A stretch of 64,000 bases of DNA from the NCBI GenBank assembly GCA_024449915.1, contig JAMZAV010003168.1:1-64000 (forward strand), written 5' to 3'. A program made the translations under genes and the position numbers. Shown here in pieces: positions 12,560 to 23,615 of the stretch. Position 1 is the first letter of the stretch, and each line of letters opens with the position of its first letter. This DNA is from Sweltsa coloradensis. Taxonomy: Eukaryota; Arthropoda; Insecta; Plecoptera; Chloroperlidae. The notes under the pieces are model-generated. The model did no database searches. It was given only the letters and a program-made list of their open reading frames with translations, and was not told the origin of the DNA.

Positions 12560-12865
12560 TACTTTTAAATACTCTCTCTAAACTAATTGTCATAGGAAAG
12601 TCACCTCTAATGTTACTTCTAAATAATGAACACTCTACTTCCTTTTTTTGAAACACTTCAGAATAGTACTTATTTAGAGCTTCGGCCTTTTCTTGATCAC
12701 TAAAATAGACTATCCCCCCATCTCCTTTAAAGTAGGAATTTCTCCTTTACCTCCCCTCTTTTCCTTTACATACTTAAACATTCTATTCCAACTACCTTGT
12801 ATATCATCCTTTTCTAACAATTTCTTCTTATAAACTATTCCACGCCTCCACTTTAGCTTCATTAA

Positions 12866-13491
12866 AGGGGCTAAAAACCCCAAAAATTTTTTTTTTACCA
12901 CGTGATCTATAGCACAATACTACACTTAAATGACCGTTTAAAAAATTATATCTTGTAACTGTGATTTAACACGAATTTTTAATTTTTTGATCCAGAAATG
13001 GCGAAAATTGGTGTTTTGGAAAATTTCTAAATCAGCTTTAACCTGCTTCTTTTTTGGCCCATAGATACTAGAGCATAGTACCCAATTTAAAATGCCCCTT
13101 TATAACACGTGTCTTGAAACTTGCCCAAATTATACCCTCAAACACGCAAAATATGCATTCCAAAATCACACCCATCTTGGTAATCAGCATTTTTACGAAC
13201 TACTTGCCAAATTACAAACAAATAGAGAGAATTTACAGAAAGGCTGTCGAGTACGTCATAATGGCCATATTTTTTTGGATCAAATCCTCCAAGGTCACGG
13301 GGCATAAAGATCGTCCCCATGTTATTTCTTATGGGAGATTTTTGCCGATGGGACCTAGCTCGAAAAATGTCATGTTTGACAATTGTTTGGGAGGTCATGG
13401 GTGGCCCCAATAATTTTTCTGTTAATTGCTAAATTCATTACTAGTTAGCCTGAATGAAATATATTTTTGAGTTTAGCGGTTAAATACCCCT
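12866..13491. mobile_element. TTAA-flanked MITE, 626 bp
   Basis: TTAA at 12862-12865 and 13492-13495 flank AGGGG...CCCCT inverted ends. It interrupts the LINE coding region; removing it with one TTAA joins the LINE reading between the linker and the LMKLKWRRG segment. TTAA duplication with AG-starting ends fits Kolobok-like elements better than piggyBac (which starts CC). No transposase frame is present. Confidence 0.75.
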
Positions 13492-14617
13492 TTAAGTTGT
13501 CTTGTTAGTCATTTAAAATTTGCTTATTCCCTTTCCACTTTTTAATTGAATTGTATACCTTCCTACTCTTCCTCTTGAGGGCTCTTACTTTATGATTGTA
13601 GTATGATGGATCACTATTTTGCTTTAAATATTTACATGGAACACAAACATTTTTTACATCCTCAAGTATCTTCAAGAAATTTTTCCACATTGTATTAATA
13701 TCACCCCCCAATGCTGCCCAATCGTCATATCTATCCCATAAACTTCTCGAATACTCCTCACATATTCTGCCAATGCATAATTCCAACCTTTTTTGCCACT
13801 TTGCCTCCACCCCTCGAATTAACACTTGAGAAACTTCAAAATCAGCTATGGGAACAAGGTGATCGCTTATCCCCTGAACCCCTCACTGCTGAGCCAACAG
13901 TTTTCCGGTTAACTAGTATTACATCTAATAAGTTCCCTCCTAAAGAAGTTACTCTGGTGTTTTCCTCAATCACTTGTAGGCCTACAAATCCCTGATTAAT
14001 TATCTTATTTACTACGGACTGTTTCTTACTTATAGACTATCTTCCATTCCACCACCCAACTAATTCCTGGTAAATGAGATCACCAGCTATAATAATTTGG
14101 GCACTATCTACTATTTTTTTGCAACTTTTTCTCCAGATTTTCTAAAACTATAGTTCATCATTAGTAATTGTCGGTACACTCCAATTATTTCTATTCTCCC
14201 TTGCCAATATGTAAACTTACTCCTAGAATCTCCATGATTCATCTACCCATGTAATGCGCCCATTGAACACCTTTCTGGATAAAATCATAATCCCCCTCCC
14301 TTCTATTTCTATCCCTTCTAAACAATTGTAGCTATTCTTTCCTATTTCTCTATCCGTTATTTCCTCGTCTAGCCAGGTCTCAACTGCCACACCACAATCT
14401 GGTTCATACATTTCTACCATTGTCCAGAAACGTTAAAACCTTTCCCCTGAGACTTCTACAGTTAACAGTCATAACCCTAATACTCTTTACTTGTGCTGTG
14501 ATTATTTTTAACCCTACCCCCACTCCTCTATCTACCGATACTGTATGCTTCTCCATCTCCTCTCCTCGTTTCCCGAAACGTTTTTCCACCTTAGGCTTTT
14601 ACACATATAACTATCTG

Positions 14618-15111
14618 CAGTGTTGGGTAGGAACTTTTAAAAAGAACGCGTTCCTAGGAACGCGTTCTTTTTTCGGGAAATTTTTAAGGAACGCGTTCCA
14701 TTTTTAGTTATAGGAACTTTCAACACAAAAGTTACAAATTTATGGTAACTTTTAATAAAGTTTTAGAAGTTCCTTTCACACTTGGTGATGACAAAACCCA
14801 CCACTGAAAACGAATTTAGCTGACACAAATATAAAAATTAGTTGATTAAAAACAGTAGCATATCATAACCTCGATTGATGAACCTGTCATATATGCTAGC
14901 GACGACACGGGGCTAAAAGATCGCGAACGAAATCATATGTACCATAATTTATTATTATTTGATAAAGGAACTTTTAACTAGGAACTTTTATTATTTAAAG
15001 AACTCAAAAGTTCCTTTTTTTGTGAAGGAACTGTAACTTTTAAAAGTTCCATTTGAAGTCCAAGTAACTTAACTTTTTAAAGTTCCTTTTGTGCGGAACT
15101 TGCCAACACTG
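14618..15111. mobile_element. hAT-type MITE, 494 bp, 8-bp duplication
   Basis: CAGTGTTGG...CCAACACTG inverted ends with identical 8-bp flanks ACTATCTG at 14610-14617 and 15112-15119. The interior repeats AAGTTCC/GGAACTT motifs and an AACGCGTT-rich palindrome near 14645-14700. It sits within the LINE between EN and the esterase-like part. No transposase. Confidence 0.9.
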
Positions 15112-16074
15112 ACTATCTGCAACTCCCTGAATAAGACAAGCTAGTTTCTAATCTCCCTTTCTATTTAAGTGCAATCCATATCGATCAAGATCACGTAAAG
15201 TAAATCTACCCCTTGCTTCTACAAAATTCACTCCTAAATCATTGCAAAGCATTCCCGACCTATTATTCACATTATCGATGTACATAGGTCCCACATCTGG
15301 TCTATCTAATACTGCAACCAATACGATTTCTGCATTCAAATACACCACTTTAGCTTCAAATAATAGCTTACGCATCTCAATTATGGATCCCTCAATTCAC
15401 ATTCTAGTTTTTATATTATTTGTTCCAACATGCAGATAAAGAAGCCTTGTATTACCTTGCTCTTCCTCCATTTAATACATTTTCTTAGTTCTTCAATTCT
15501 TATTCATAGATAAACCTTTACTGCATATCCCCTACTCAGACAGTAACCTCCAGCACCTCTTAACCTTGAAGCCCCCAAAACTACTACATCCAAACCTCTG
15601 CCCCCATTCTTCATCCGCGATTCTATTCTTTCAGACGTCGTGATGTCTTGTATCTTGCTGATGCTGACGCTGTAATTCTGCTTCTTATTTCTTGTTTTCT
15701 TCTCACCTTGTCTTGGGTTTCTTCTATGCTTCCTAGACAAATGTCCTCTTCACATATGGTTCTTAATTGCTTATGCCTAGTTTGTCTACTTGACCAATTT
15801 GGTTTCGCAAATCGTCCATTGTTCGGTGGTCATTGATCCTACTTCCTGATTATTAGCCTGTAGACCTAGGTCTACTTGACACATAGGCCTTGATGGAACT
15901 AAACTGTTTGCATCACAACTTAAAACACTTATACACTCCTGCATACTAACTTTTTCTATCTCAGGCGCCTAGGCCTAAATCTCTTTTTTGTGGGGTGGGG
16001 GTGGGGGGTATTTGGATTAAGGACGCGTCAACCGTTAGGTCATAATGCACCACTCTAGCCTAGGGGATGGGGAG

Positions 16075-16370
16075 GAGGGGCCCATGCTGGTCAGAACCAG
16101 CCACGGGTAAGGGGAGGAAGGGGGATTTCTCACGTCGTGGTCGTCATTGTCTTTGTCATCGTTCGTTGTGTCATTGTCACCGTCGTCGGGGAGGTCGTCA
16201 AGGGAAGGGGGAGGTGTCCCCGACGACGATTACCAGAGCTCGCCTCTAGTTTTGGGGAGTATAATATACTTCCCTCTTATTGGCTGATGTTTGCGAGGTG
16301 GACTTTTTCTCTTGAATCGCCTTTTACGATTAGCAGAGCCATGCTCTGGGCCAATTCTACCCCGGGCCCA
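16075..16370 (-). repeat. GACGAC-rich dispersed repeat, copy 2 (inverted)
   Basis: Reverse complement of the 11146-11490 type: ATGCTGGTCAGAACCAGCCA, then ACGTCGTGGTCGTCATTGTC, then GAGCTCGCCTCTAGTTTTGG. With copy 1 it brackets the 11.5-16 kb LINE as inverted repeats. Confidence 0.65.
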
Positions 16371-16514
16371 GATGGAATCGTCTTTAATTTTTCATACATT
16401 GACGCTGGAGGAAGTACCTGTTCTAGGGGTCATACACCGGCCGTTCCATTTAGCCTGGGGTGTAGCCTATCTGGTCAACAATGGTCTGTGACCACAAATG
16501 TTTGTGGAAAGATA

Positions 16515-16773
16515 CTAGAGAAACGCCAAAGTCGTTGTTAGACGAGTGAGTGAGCCATGTGTTGAGTACTTACTAACATTTCTTTTCTTCCTCCTATAGG
16601 CCTCCCTAGCCTATCATAGACTAGAGTGGCGCATTATGGCCTTACAGTTGACGTGTTCTTATACAAACTAAACTTAAAAACATTATTATTTATACTAACT
16701 TAAATGCAAATGGTCCCGGGACTCAACACATGGCTCTCTCACTCGTCTAACAACGACTTTAGCGTTTCCCTAG
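16515..16773. mobile_element. 259-bp element with a Helitron-like 3' terminus at both ends
   Basis: The left end CTAGAGAAACGCCAAAGTCG and right end CGACTTTAGCGTTTCCCTAG are inverted copies. Pairing continues inward through TTAGACGAGTGAGTGAGCC and ATGTGTTGAGT, about 60 bp in all. Other copies have this hairpin-CTAG end only on one side. The right half matches the 3' end at 43950-44102. No duplication of flanks is seen. Confidence 0.75.
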
Positions 16774-16779
16774 TAATAA

Positions 16780-17727
16780 CTAGGAAAACGCTCAGTTGGA
16801 CGCGTTGTTGAGCGAGCACCGGTACGTGCAACACGACCCGAGTACGACATTCCCATAATGTTACATACCAATAAGTCTTTAAGGTCTTGATCGATTTAGC
16901 TGAAAATTTGTAAAATAGGAGAGAATGGATAAAATCCACCGCCATCTAGAGGAAATTGACATCATTTCTTTGGGAAAATCATTTTACTCTTGATTTCTTC
17001 TAGGTGGCAGTACATAGTGACCAGAATTCTTGGCCGACTTTTCGTTGCCATGGTAACGTTACTTTTGTTAAAATGTAATTTATATCTACACTACTTATCG
17101 GATCAAAAAAAAATTAACATATTCGTCGTGACCGGACGGACATTCTAAATGATTTGGCTACCTCAGATTTTGTCGCCGTTCAGTTTTAAAAAAAAACTTA
17201 GATTAACTTTAATGTAACTTTATAACTTTTTAAACGATTTTGCCATAAAACTAATGGCATTCAATCGGGAACGAAACTTGCGGATGGTCAAAATTTCAAC
17301 TCGATCCGAGCCTCCGTTTGACCGCTATCATGAGCCAAAAAAGCTGTGCGACTTTACGTTGTCATGGTAACGGGACTTTGTTATAATGTAATTTCCATCT
17401 TTACTACTTATCGGATCAAAATAAAAATAACATATTCGTGATCGGACGGACATTCTAAATGATTTGGCCACCTCAGATTTTGTCGCCGTTTAGTTTGAAA
17501 AAAAACTTTCGATTAACTTTAATGTAACTTTTTAACTTTTTGAACGATTTTGCCACAAAACTATACAGCAACCCGCCTAGGTAGTATGTACATGTGTGCA
17601 AAATTTCAGGTCGATCAGAGAAACGGTGCGACCTGTATCGAAGCAGTAACAGAAAAAAAACGAAAAAAAAAACAGACATTGGAGCCATAAGAGTCAAGTG
17701 GAGACGCTCGCTTCGCTCGCTCAACAA
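16780..17727 (-). mobile_element. Helitron-like element of a different family, 948 bp
   Basis: CTAGGAAAACGCTCAGTTGG at 16780 to CTTCGCTCGCTCAACAA at 17727. The subterminal pair is GTTGTTGAGCGAGC near 16810 and GCTCGCTCAACAAC at the other end, so the plan is the same but the terminal sequence differs (TTGTTGAGCGAGCGAAGCG). The body contains two copies of a TTTACTACTTATCGGATCAA / GTGACCGGACGGACATTC-like block about 300 bp apart. It starts 7 bases after the preceding element. Confidence 0.78.
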
Positions 17728-18192
17728 CATATTAACACGGCCCATGCAAAGCAATCATTAGGTCTGTTGGATCTTTGATTGTTTGTAACAAGGCTGTGAG
17801 TAAGGTATTAAATCTCATGTGAAGTCCATACAAGGCTGTGAGAAAGGTCTATAATATAGGAGTTTAATATGTCTAAAATCTATCTATATTTTCGTGCTAT
17901 TTGGGCGGATTCTGACCAAACGGGTGAGGCTACAACGTTCATATTTCACATGGACATTCAGATAAGGGTGATGTATTGACTTTTGAAAGAAAAAGTTGAA
18001 AAATTCAGCCAGAATCTATAGAAATAAAGGTTTTAATATTTAACACCTCAAAAACCTCACATTAAAACCTTTATTTCTATAGATTCTGGTAAACTTTTTC
18101 AACTTTTTCTTTCAAACGTCAATACATCACCATTACTTTAATGTGCATGTGAAATATGAACGTTGTAGCCCCACCCGTTTGGTCAGAATCGG
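17728..18192. repeat. Palindromic repeat, relative of 41606-42860
   Basis: 17909-18030 (GATTCTGACCAAACGGGTGA...) is inverted at 18065-18192 around a short centre. The left flank 17728-17900 matches, in reverse complement, the sequences on both sides of the element at 41896-42717, with no interruption. It supplies an empty insertion site at 17830/17831. Confidence 0.8.
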
Positions 18193-18459
18193 CCCAAAAT
18201 GTCACGAAAATATCGCACTAAAAATCGAAAAAAATCATATAAGAACAATATTCATGAGAAATATTTCTTTGATTGTTCCCAAAAATGTGGCAAGTCTAAG
18301 TTCAGAGAAAACGAAGGTCCCCTCCAATTTTCTTCAAGATCGCATATGCCGTTTGCCCGGAATTGTGCGAACAAACAGACAGGTGGAAAAAAAACAAAAC
18401 ACCAGAGCTAAATTTTTTTGGGGATCAGTGAAATTGAAGTCTTTGCTTCGCTCATCCAA
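18193..18459 (-). mobile_element. 5' half of a Helitron-like element (GACTTCAATTTCAC class)
   Basis: Matches the 5' half of the second body class, ending ...GCTTCGCTCATCCAA at 18459. Its inner side continues into the palindrome at 17909-18192. The next element starts at the adjacent base. Confidence 0.7.
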
Positions 18460-18680
18460 CTAGGAAGCTTCGCAAACGCTTTTTCAGTGGTGTTGTTGGA
18501 TGAGCGTATGTTTTTTATTTTTTAGAAAAAAGCGTAAAATTGCGATTTTCATAAAAAAATATTTTTCGATTGAGCTCAAATTTCACACCAATATATAAAT
18601 TCATAAAATTAAGGTTATGTGAAAAATCATTGCAATCGGATAAAGCATGTAGGTATTATAAGTCGAAGAATGTTTATAAA

Positions 18681-19470
18681 CTAGGAAAACGCTTAAGTCC
18701 CGCCGCGTTGTTGGATGAGCGAAATTGGTGGATTGAGCTGCCATGTGTTATGCGGATTTTCTGTTGTTCTGTGAAAAAACCATGACTAAGTTGAAGATTT
18801 TTGTTAAATTAAATTAAATTTAAAAAATAAATTAACTAAAATTTTAAATTTTTTAATTAATCATAATTTTAAAAAAGGAAAAATATCGTATAAATTGAAA
18901 TTTTCATAAGAAATAATTATTCGATGGCGCACAAATTTTGCACGAATATATTAATTCATAAAATTAATGTTCTTTGAAAAAATCAATACAATAGGATAAA
19001 GCATGTAGGTGTTATAAGCCGAAGAAATGTTAAAAATCGTAAAAAGTCGTAAAATTGCAATTTTCGTAAAAATAGTTTTTTGATAACGCTCAAATTTCAC
19101 ATGAATATATTATCAATTCATAAAATGAAGGTTCTGTGAAAAAAATCATTACAATCGGACAAAGCATGTAGGTGTTGGAAGTCGAAGAAATTTTTTGAAA
19201 ACAAAAAAAAAGCGTAAAATTGCAATTTTTATGAGAAATATTTTTTCGATTGTGCTCAAAAACGTGGCAGTTTTAAGTTTAGAGATTTCGAATACCTCCA
19301 TAAAATTTTATTGCAATCGGAGTATCGGTTTAGCCGGAATCGTGTAAACAAACAGACAAAAATACAAAAAAAAGAAAGAAAGAAAGAAAATAAAACATCC
19401 GTGATTTTTTTCTCCAGTGTAGTGAAATGGAATTTTCGCTTCGCTCGCTACGTTCGCTGCGCTCTTCCAA
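18681..19470 (-). mobile_element. Nested Helitron-like element, 790 bp
   Basis: CTAGGAAAACGCTTAAGTCC at 18681 to CGCTGCGCTCTTCCAA at 19470. Inserted in an A-rich tract of the outer copy. Confidence 0.83.
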
Positions 19471-19623
19471 AAAAAATCGTAAAATAGCGATTTTCATAAG
19501 AAATAATTTTTTGATTACGCTCAAATTTCGCAAGAATATATTCATTCATAAAATTAAGGTTCTGTGCAAAAATCATTACAATCGGATAAAGCAAGTTGGT
19601 TTTACAAGACGAAGAATTTAAAA

Positions 19624-20435
19624 CTAGGAAAACGCTTAAGTCCCGCCGCGTTGTTGGATGAGCGTATATGGTGTATTGAGATGCCATGTGTTACGCGGAT
19701 TTTCTGTTATTTGTGAAAAAATCATTACTAAGTCGAAGATTTTTTTTAATTAAATTAAATTATATAAAAAATTAAATTAATTTTTATAATTAAATTTAAA
19801 AAAAAAAAACTTAATTGTTTTAATTAATCGTAATTTTTTAAAAAGAAAAAAATCGTAAAATTGCAATTTGCATAAGAAATAATTATTCGATTGCGCTCAA
19901 ATTTAACACGAATATATTAATTCATGAAATTAAGGTTCTGTAAAAAAATCATTACAATAGGATAAAGCATGTAGGTGTTATAAGTCAAAGAATTGTTTTT
20001 AAAAAGAAAAAAAACATAAAATTTTGATTTTCATGAGAAATAATTTTTCGATTACGCTCAAATTTCACACGAATATCTTAATTCATAAAATTAAGGTTCT
20101 GTGAAAAAATCATTACAATCGGATAAAGCATGTAGGTGTTATAAGTCGAAGAAATTTTTTAAAAATCGAAAAAAATCGTAAAATTGCGTTTTTTATGTGA
20201 AAAAATTTCCCGATTGCGCTCAAAAACGTGGCAGTTCTAAGTTCAGAGATTTCGAAGACCTCCATAAAATTTCATCGCAATCGGAGTATCGGTTTAGCCG
20301 GAATCGTGTTAACAAACACACAAAAATACAAAAAAAAAGAAAAAAAAGAAAAAAAAAAAACATTCCGGATTTTTTTCTCCAGTGTAGTGAAATGGAATCT
20401 TCGCTTCGCTCGCTACGCTCGCTACGCTTATCCAA
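19624..20435 (-). mobile_element. Nested Helitron-like element, 812 bp
   Basis: CTAGGAAAACGCTTAAGTCC at 19624 to CGCTACGCTTATCCAA at 20435. Very similar to the copy at 48260-48921 across the 3' half (GTATATGGTG...GAGATGCCATG), suggesting recent common origin. Confidence 0.83.
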
Positions 20436-20689
20436 AATCGTAAAATTGCGATTTTAACGAGAAATAATTTTTTGATTGCGCCCAAAAACGTGGCAGTTCT
20501 AAGTTCAGAGATTTCGAAGGCCTCCAGAAATTTTCAATTTTCATCGCAATTAGAGTATCGGTTTAGCCGGAATCGTGTTAACAAACAGACAAAAATACAA
20601 AGAAAGAAAAAAAAAAAAACATTCCGGATTTTTTTCTCCAGTGTAGTGAAATGGAATCTTCGCTACGCTCATCCAATAACAAATCAAAT

Positions 20690-20790
20690 TTTTATTATAG
20701 AGTATACCCACTCAGTTATATAACTGATTTTCAGTTGGGGACAGTGCGATCAAAGCGACCAAGCCAACCCTGTAGGCCCCGACGCATCGA
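20690..20790 (+). repeat. SINE-like fragment, copy a
   Basis: ACCCACTCAGTTATATAACT...GCGACCAAGCCAACCCTGT is shared with 23515-23615 and, in part, 26770-26840. The short palindrome CAGTTTATAAACTG-like core recurs in each. Confidence 0.5.
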
Positions 20791-21144
20791 CGATCGAGCG
20801 ATAACCAACCAAAGATCGATATTTTTAATGGGAATTATAGCAATCAGTCGTATTGGACAATGCGAACACTCGCGGATCAACGCCAGAATCAACAAGGCCG
20901 ATTCATAATAACTTTGAATTTTATAACTACTGAGATTCTTAGAACAGTTAGATTTAATAAGTATAAACAATATTTGTACTTATCATGTTCTTTTAATAAA
21001 TAAATATATATAATTAAAGGTAAAACAATATTTCGGGTACTTTCAGTACCCTTCAAAAGGCAACAAACCAAACAAAACATAAAACTCCGTCTCCCAGCCA
21101 AGGTCGACACATCTAACAAACACTGCCATCTTGATCTCAATAAA

Positions 21145-21780
21145 CTAGGAAAACGCTTAAGTCCCGCCGCGTTGATGGATGAGCGTATTTTTTTTAAACG
21201 AAAAAAGCGTAAAATTGCGATTTTTTTAATAGATAATTTTTCGATTACGCTCAAATTTCACACGAATATATTAATTCATAAAATTAAAGTTCTGTGATTA
21301 ATCATAACAATCGGATAAAGCATGTAGGTGTTATACGTCGAAGAAATTTAAAAAATCGAAGAAAATCGTAAAATTTGTATTATCTTGAGAAATAATTTTT
21401 CGATTGCGCTCAAATTTCAAACGAATATATTAATTCATAAAATAAAGGTTCTGTGAGAAAACCATCACAATAAAAAAAGCGTGTAGGTATTATAAGTCGA
21501 AGAAATTTTTAAAAAATCGAAAAAAATCGTAAAATTGCGATTTTCATAAGAAATTTTTTTTCGATCGATTTTTACCCCCGTGCAGTTCTTCGTTCAGAGA
21601 TTTCATAGACATCCATAAAATTTCTTTGCAATTGGAGTATTGGTTTAGCCGGAATCGTGTTCACAGACACACAAAAATACAAAAAAAAGAAGAAGAAAAA
21701 AAAAACATTCCGGATTTTTTTCTCCAGTGTAGTGAAATGGAATCTTCGCTTCGCTCGCTACTCTCGCTACGCTCATCCAA
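21145..21780 (-). mobile_element. Helitron-like element, 636 bp, with paralogous empty site
   Basis: CTAGGAAAACGCTTAAGTCC to CTACGCTCATCCAA. The flanks CAATAAA/AAATAAAT match the opposite palindrome arm at about 22047-22065, where six T's are uninterrupted. Counting A's, the insertion added only the element and duplicated nothing. Confidence 0.87.
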
Positions 21781-22173
21781 AAATAAATAATCAAATAAAA
21801 ATTAAAATTATACCACAATCATGCCCACAATAGTTCTATGGCTTGGGGAGAAACTCCTTCCAAATCGATGGAAATCAATGCTGGGAGCACTGATAGCATC
21901 ATCAGAGACATCAAGGCAGCCTCCTTTAGCCTCCGTTCAATCAGTGCTCCCAGCATTGATTTCCCGGCGATTTGGAAGGAGTTTGTCCCCAAGCCATAGA
22001 ACTATTGTGAGCATGATTGTGGTATAATTTTTATTTTTTATTTGAATATATATTTTTTATTGAGATCAAGATGGCAGTGTTTGTTAGATGTGTCGACCTT
22101 GGCTGGGAGACGGAGTTTTATGTTTTGTTTGGTTTGTTGCCTTTTGAAGGGTACTGAAAGTACCCGAAATATT

Positions 22174-22337
22174 AGGTTTGTTAGTTCGCGGACCTTAGTG
22201 TTAACACTAAAAAAGTCAGTGTCTACACTTTACACTGGCTTCTAGGCTAGTGTTATGAGTTCCAGTTTTAGCACTGAAGCGAACGAACGGACCAAAATGG
22301 CTCTTTTCACAAAAAGTGTGTGCGAACGAACAAACCT
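22174..22337. mobile_element. Small inverted-repeat MITE, 164 bp
   Basis: AGGTTTGTTAGTTCGC at 22174 is matched inverted by GCGAACGAACAAACCT ending 22337. The left arm of the surrounding palindrome lacks it. Inside, AGTGTTAACACTAAAAAAGT forms a further palindrome. The flanking duplication is unclear, so the superfamily is not assigned. Confidence 0.65.
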
Positions 22338-22529
22338 AGTGCTTAACCTTTAATTTAATATTATATTAATTTATTAAAAGAACAGATAAGTCCAAATATT
22401 GTTTATACTTATTAAACTTTGAATTTATTATGTGCTTCGTTGCTAGGACGGCTCCAAAGTCACCGTTTACAAACTCCTAAGACAAGAACTGATGGACTTA
22501 AGTCCAAATCAGAAGTTAAGAAACTTCTG

Positions 22530-22610
22530 ACCTTGGCGGTAATCGAACCCTGTACCTTCTGCATTGGAAGCAGATATACGCTAACCACAAGACCAACGAG
22601 CCACACAAAC
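22530..22610 (-). repeat. tRNA-like SINE head
   Basis: On the minus strand, TGGTCTTGTGGTTAGCG resembles an A box and GGGTTCGATTAC a B box, with an anticodon-like stem TCTGC/GCAGA between. The acceptor ends do not pair well, so this is a SINE or tRNA relic rather than a working tRNA. Confidence 0.5.
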
Positions 22611-22649
22611 TGTGCTAGGTGTGATGCCATGTTGTTTTATTTTCCTTAG

Positions 22650-23475
22650 AAAAAAACGAATCTTTGGCCCGATGAACCAATTTGATCAGCAATAACAAAA
22701 TGGAAAAAATGAAGTACCCCCATTCAGTTTATGAAACTGATGGTCTTGCTGAGATGATTGCCAGGAATAAGATCGATTGATATTGACTTACGACTAGGCA
22801 ATGTGTGTGGGGAGTCGGGCTAGCGCACTTCACAGTTCACTATAGTATATATTGAATTTGAACCCTGGACCTTATGCATCGGAAGAAGGAATGATCCCTA
22901 AGGACCTCATTTATCATATTCATAATTATTTATAATTTATTATTATTATGATGTAGGCCGAGGTACAAGTAAATTATTGAAAAATATATGATTTATTTAC
23001 ATAGGTTGAGTTAGTGCTAACGACAATACGTTTCACCAGATGAATTCATCTATGTTGTCGACAAATACACATAACACAATAGAAGAAATCAAGATCCCTT
23101 TTTCGGTTTTAAAACTGGCAGCCTTTCGGATACGAATTGTCTCTACGTATTATATTTATTCACTTCTAACGGAGACGAATAAGGTAAGGTATAAGGTAAA
23201 TAAGGCATACGGTTAGTATAAGGTTATAATAATATGGTTTGATAAGGTTTGTATACACGAATAAATTAATGAAGGGTCTGGTTCTACTATCGTAGGTGCG
23301 GCAACGATTATCATAATCAGTATCGTGATTATAGTTTGGTGAATGTGTTGATGTAGATGTGGATTTATTAGCCTCTTTGAAATTCAGTGGTATACAGGAT
23401 ATACATTGAATATTTGTGTGAATGTGTTGTCTTATGAATGGGGAACGGTAAGAGATTATGAGCTCCCGAGCGCGC
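22650..23475. other. Unassigned sequence
   Basis: AT-rich, no frame or repeat recognised apart from a CCATTCAGTTTATGAAACTG palindrome near 22720 like the one in the SINE-like fragments. Confidence 0.35.
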
Positions 23476-23478
23476 TAT

Positions 23479-23480
23479 AA

Positions 23481-23516
<36 letters not shown>

Positions 23517-23615
23517 AAATTTTATTTAGAGTCTACCCACTCAGTTATATAAACTGATTTTCAATGGGGGACTTTAAATCAAAGCGACCAAGCCAACCCT
23601 GTGTGAGTCTGGCTA
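23479..23615 (+). repeat. AAAT microsatellite and SINE-like fragment, copy b
   Basis: An (AAAT)n tract at about 23480-23515 leads into ACCCACTCAGTTATATAAAC...AAGCGACCAAGCCAACC, shared with 20690-20790. In each copy an A/T-rich run precedes the ACCCACTCAG segment. Confidence 0.55.

Larger units (their letters stand above)
11500..15960 (-). mobile_element. Broken non-LTR retrotransposon (CR1/L2-like) with two MITE insertions
   Basis: Domain order on the minus strand, 5' to 3': an esterase-like segment (VVVLGASRLRGAGG at 15504-15740; LDRYGLHLNRKGD at 15148-15375); an apurinic-type endonuclease (VMTVNCRSLRGK at 14404-14589; PDCGVAVETWLDEEI at 14223-14420); a linker (13505-13825); and reverse transcriptase (11850-12559). 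An SGNH-esterase-like domain before EN-RT is known in CR1-related LINEs. The ORF is split by stops and frameshifts, by a hAT-type MITE at 14618-15111 and by a TTAA-flanked MITE at 12866-13491. The exact 5' and 3' ends are not clear; inverted GACGAC repeats lie on both sides. The clade call is by motif recognition only. Confidence 0.82.
18460..20676 (-). mobile_element. Helitron-like element carrying two nested copies
   Basis: CTAGGAAGCTTCGCAAACGC at 18460 (loop type GCCTGAAAAA-like) to CTACGCTCATCCAA at 20676. Its body is interrupted at 18681-19470 and 19624-20435 by two same-strand copies with the GGCGGGACTTAA loop. The host segments between them (19471-19623 and 20436-20676) continue the body in order. 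Confidence 0.8.
20951..22416. repeat. Palindromic repeat interrupted by two mobile elements
   Basis: The arms TTTAATAAGTATAAACAATA at 20951 and its complement near 22410 pair inward through GGGTACTTTCAGTACCC, CTCCGTCTCCCAGCC, CATCTTGATCTCAATAAA and ATTATACCACAATCATG, to a centre near 21915. The left arm holds a Helitron-like copy (21145-21780), and the right arm holds a small inverted-repeat element (22174-22337). Each arm shows the other's empty site. Confidence 0.87.
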
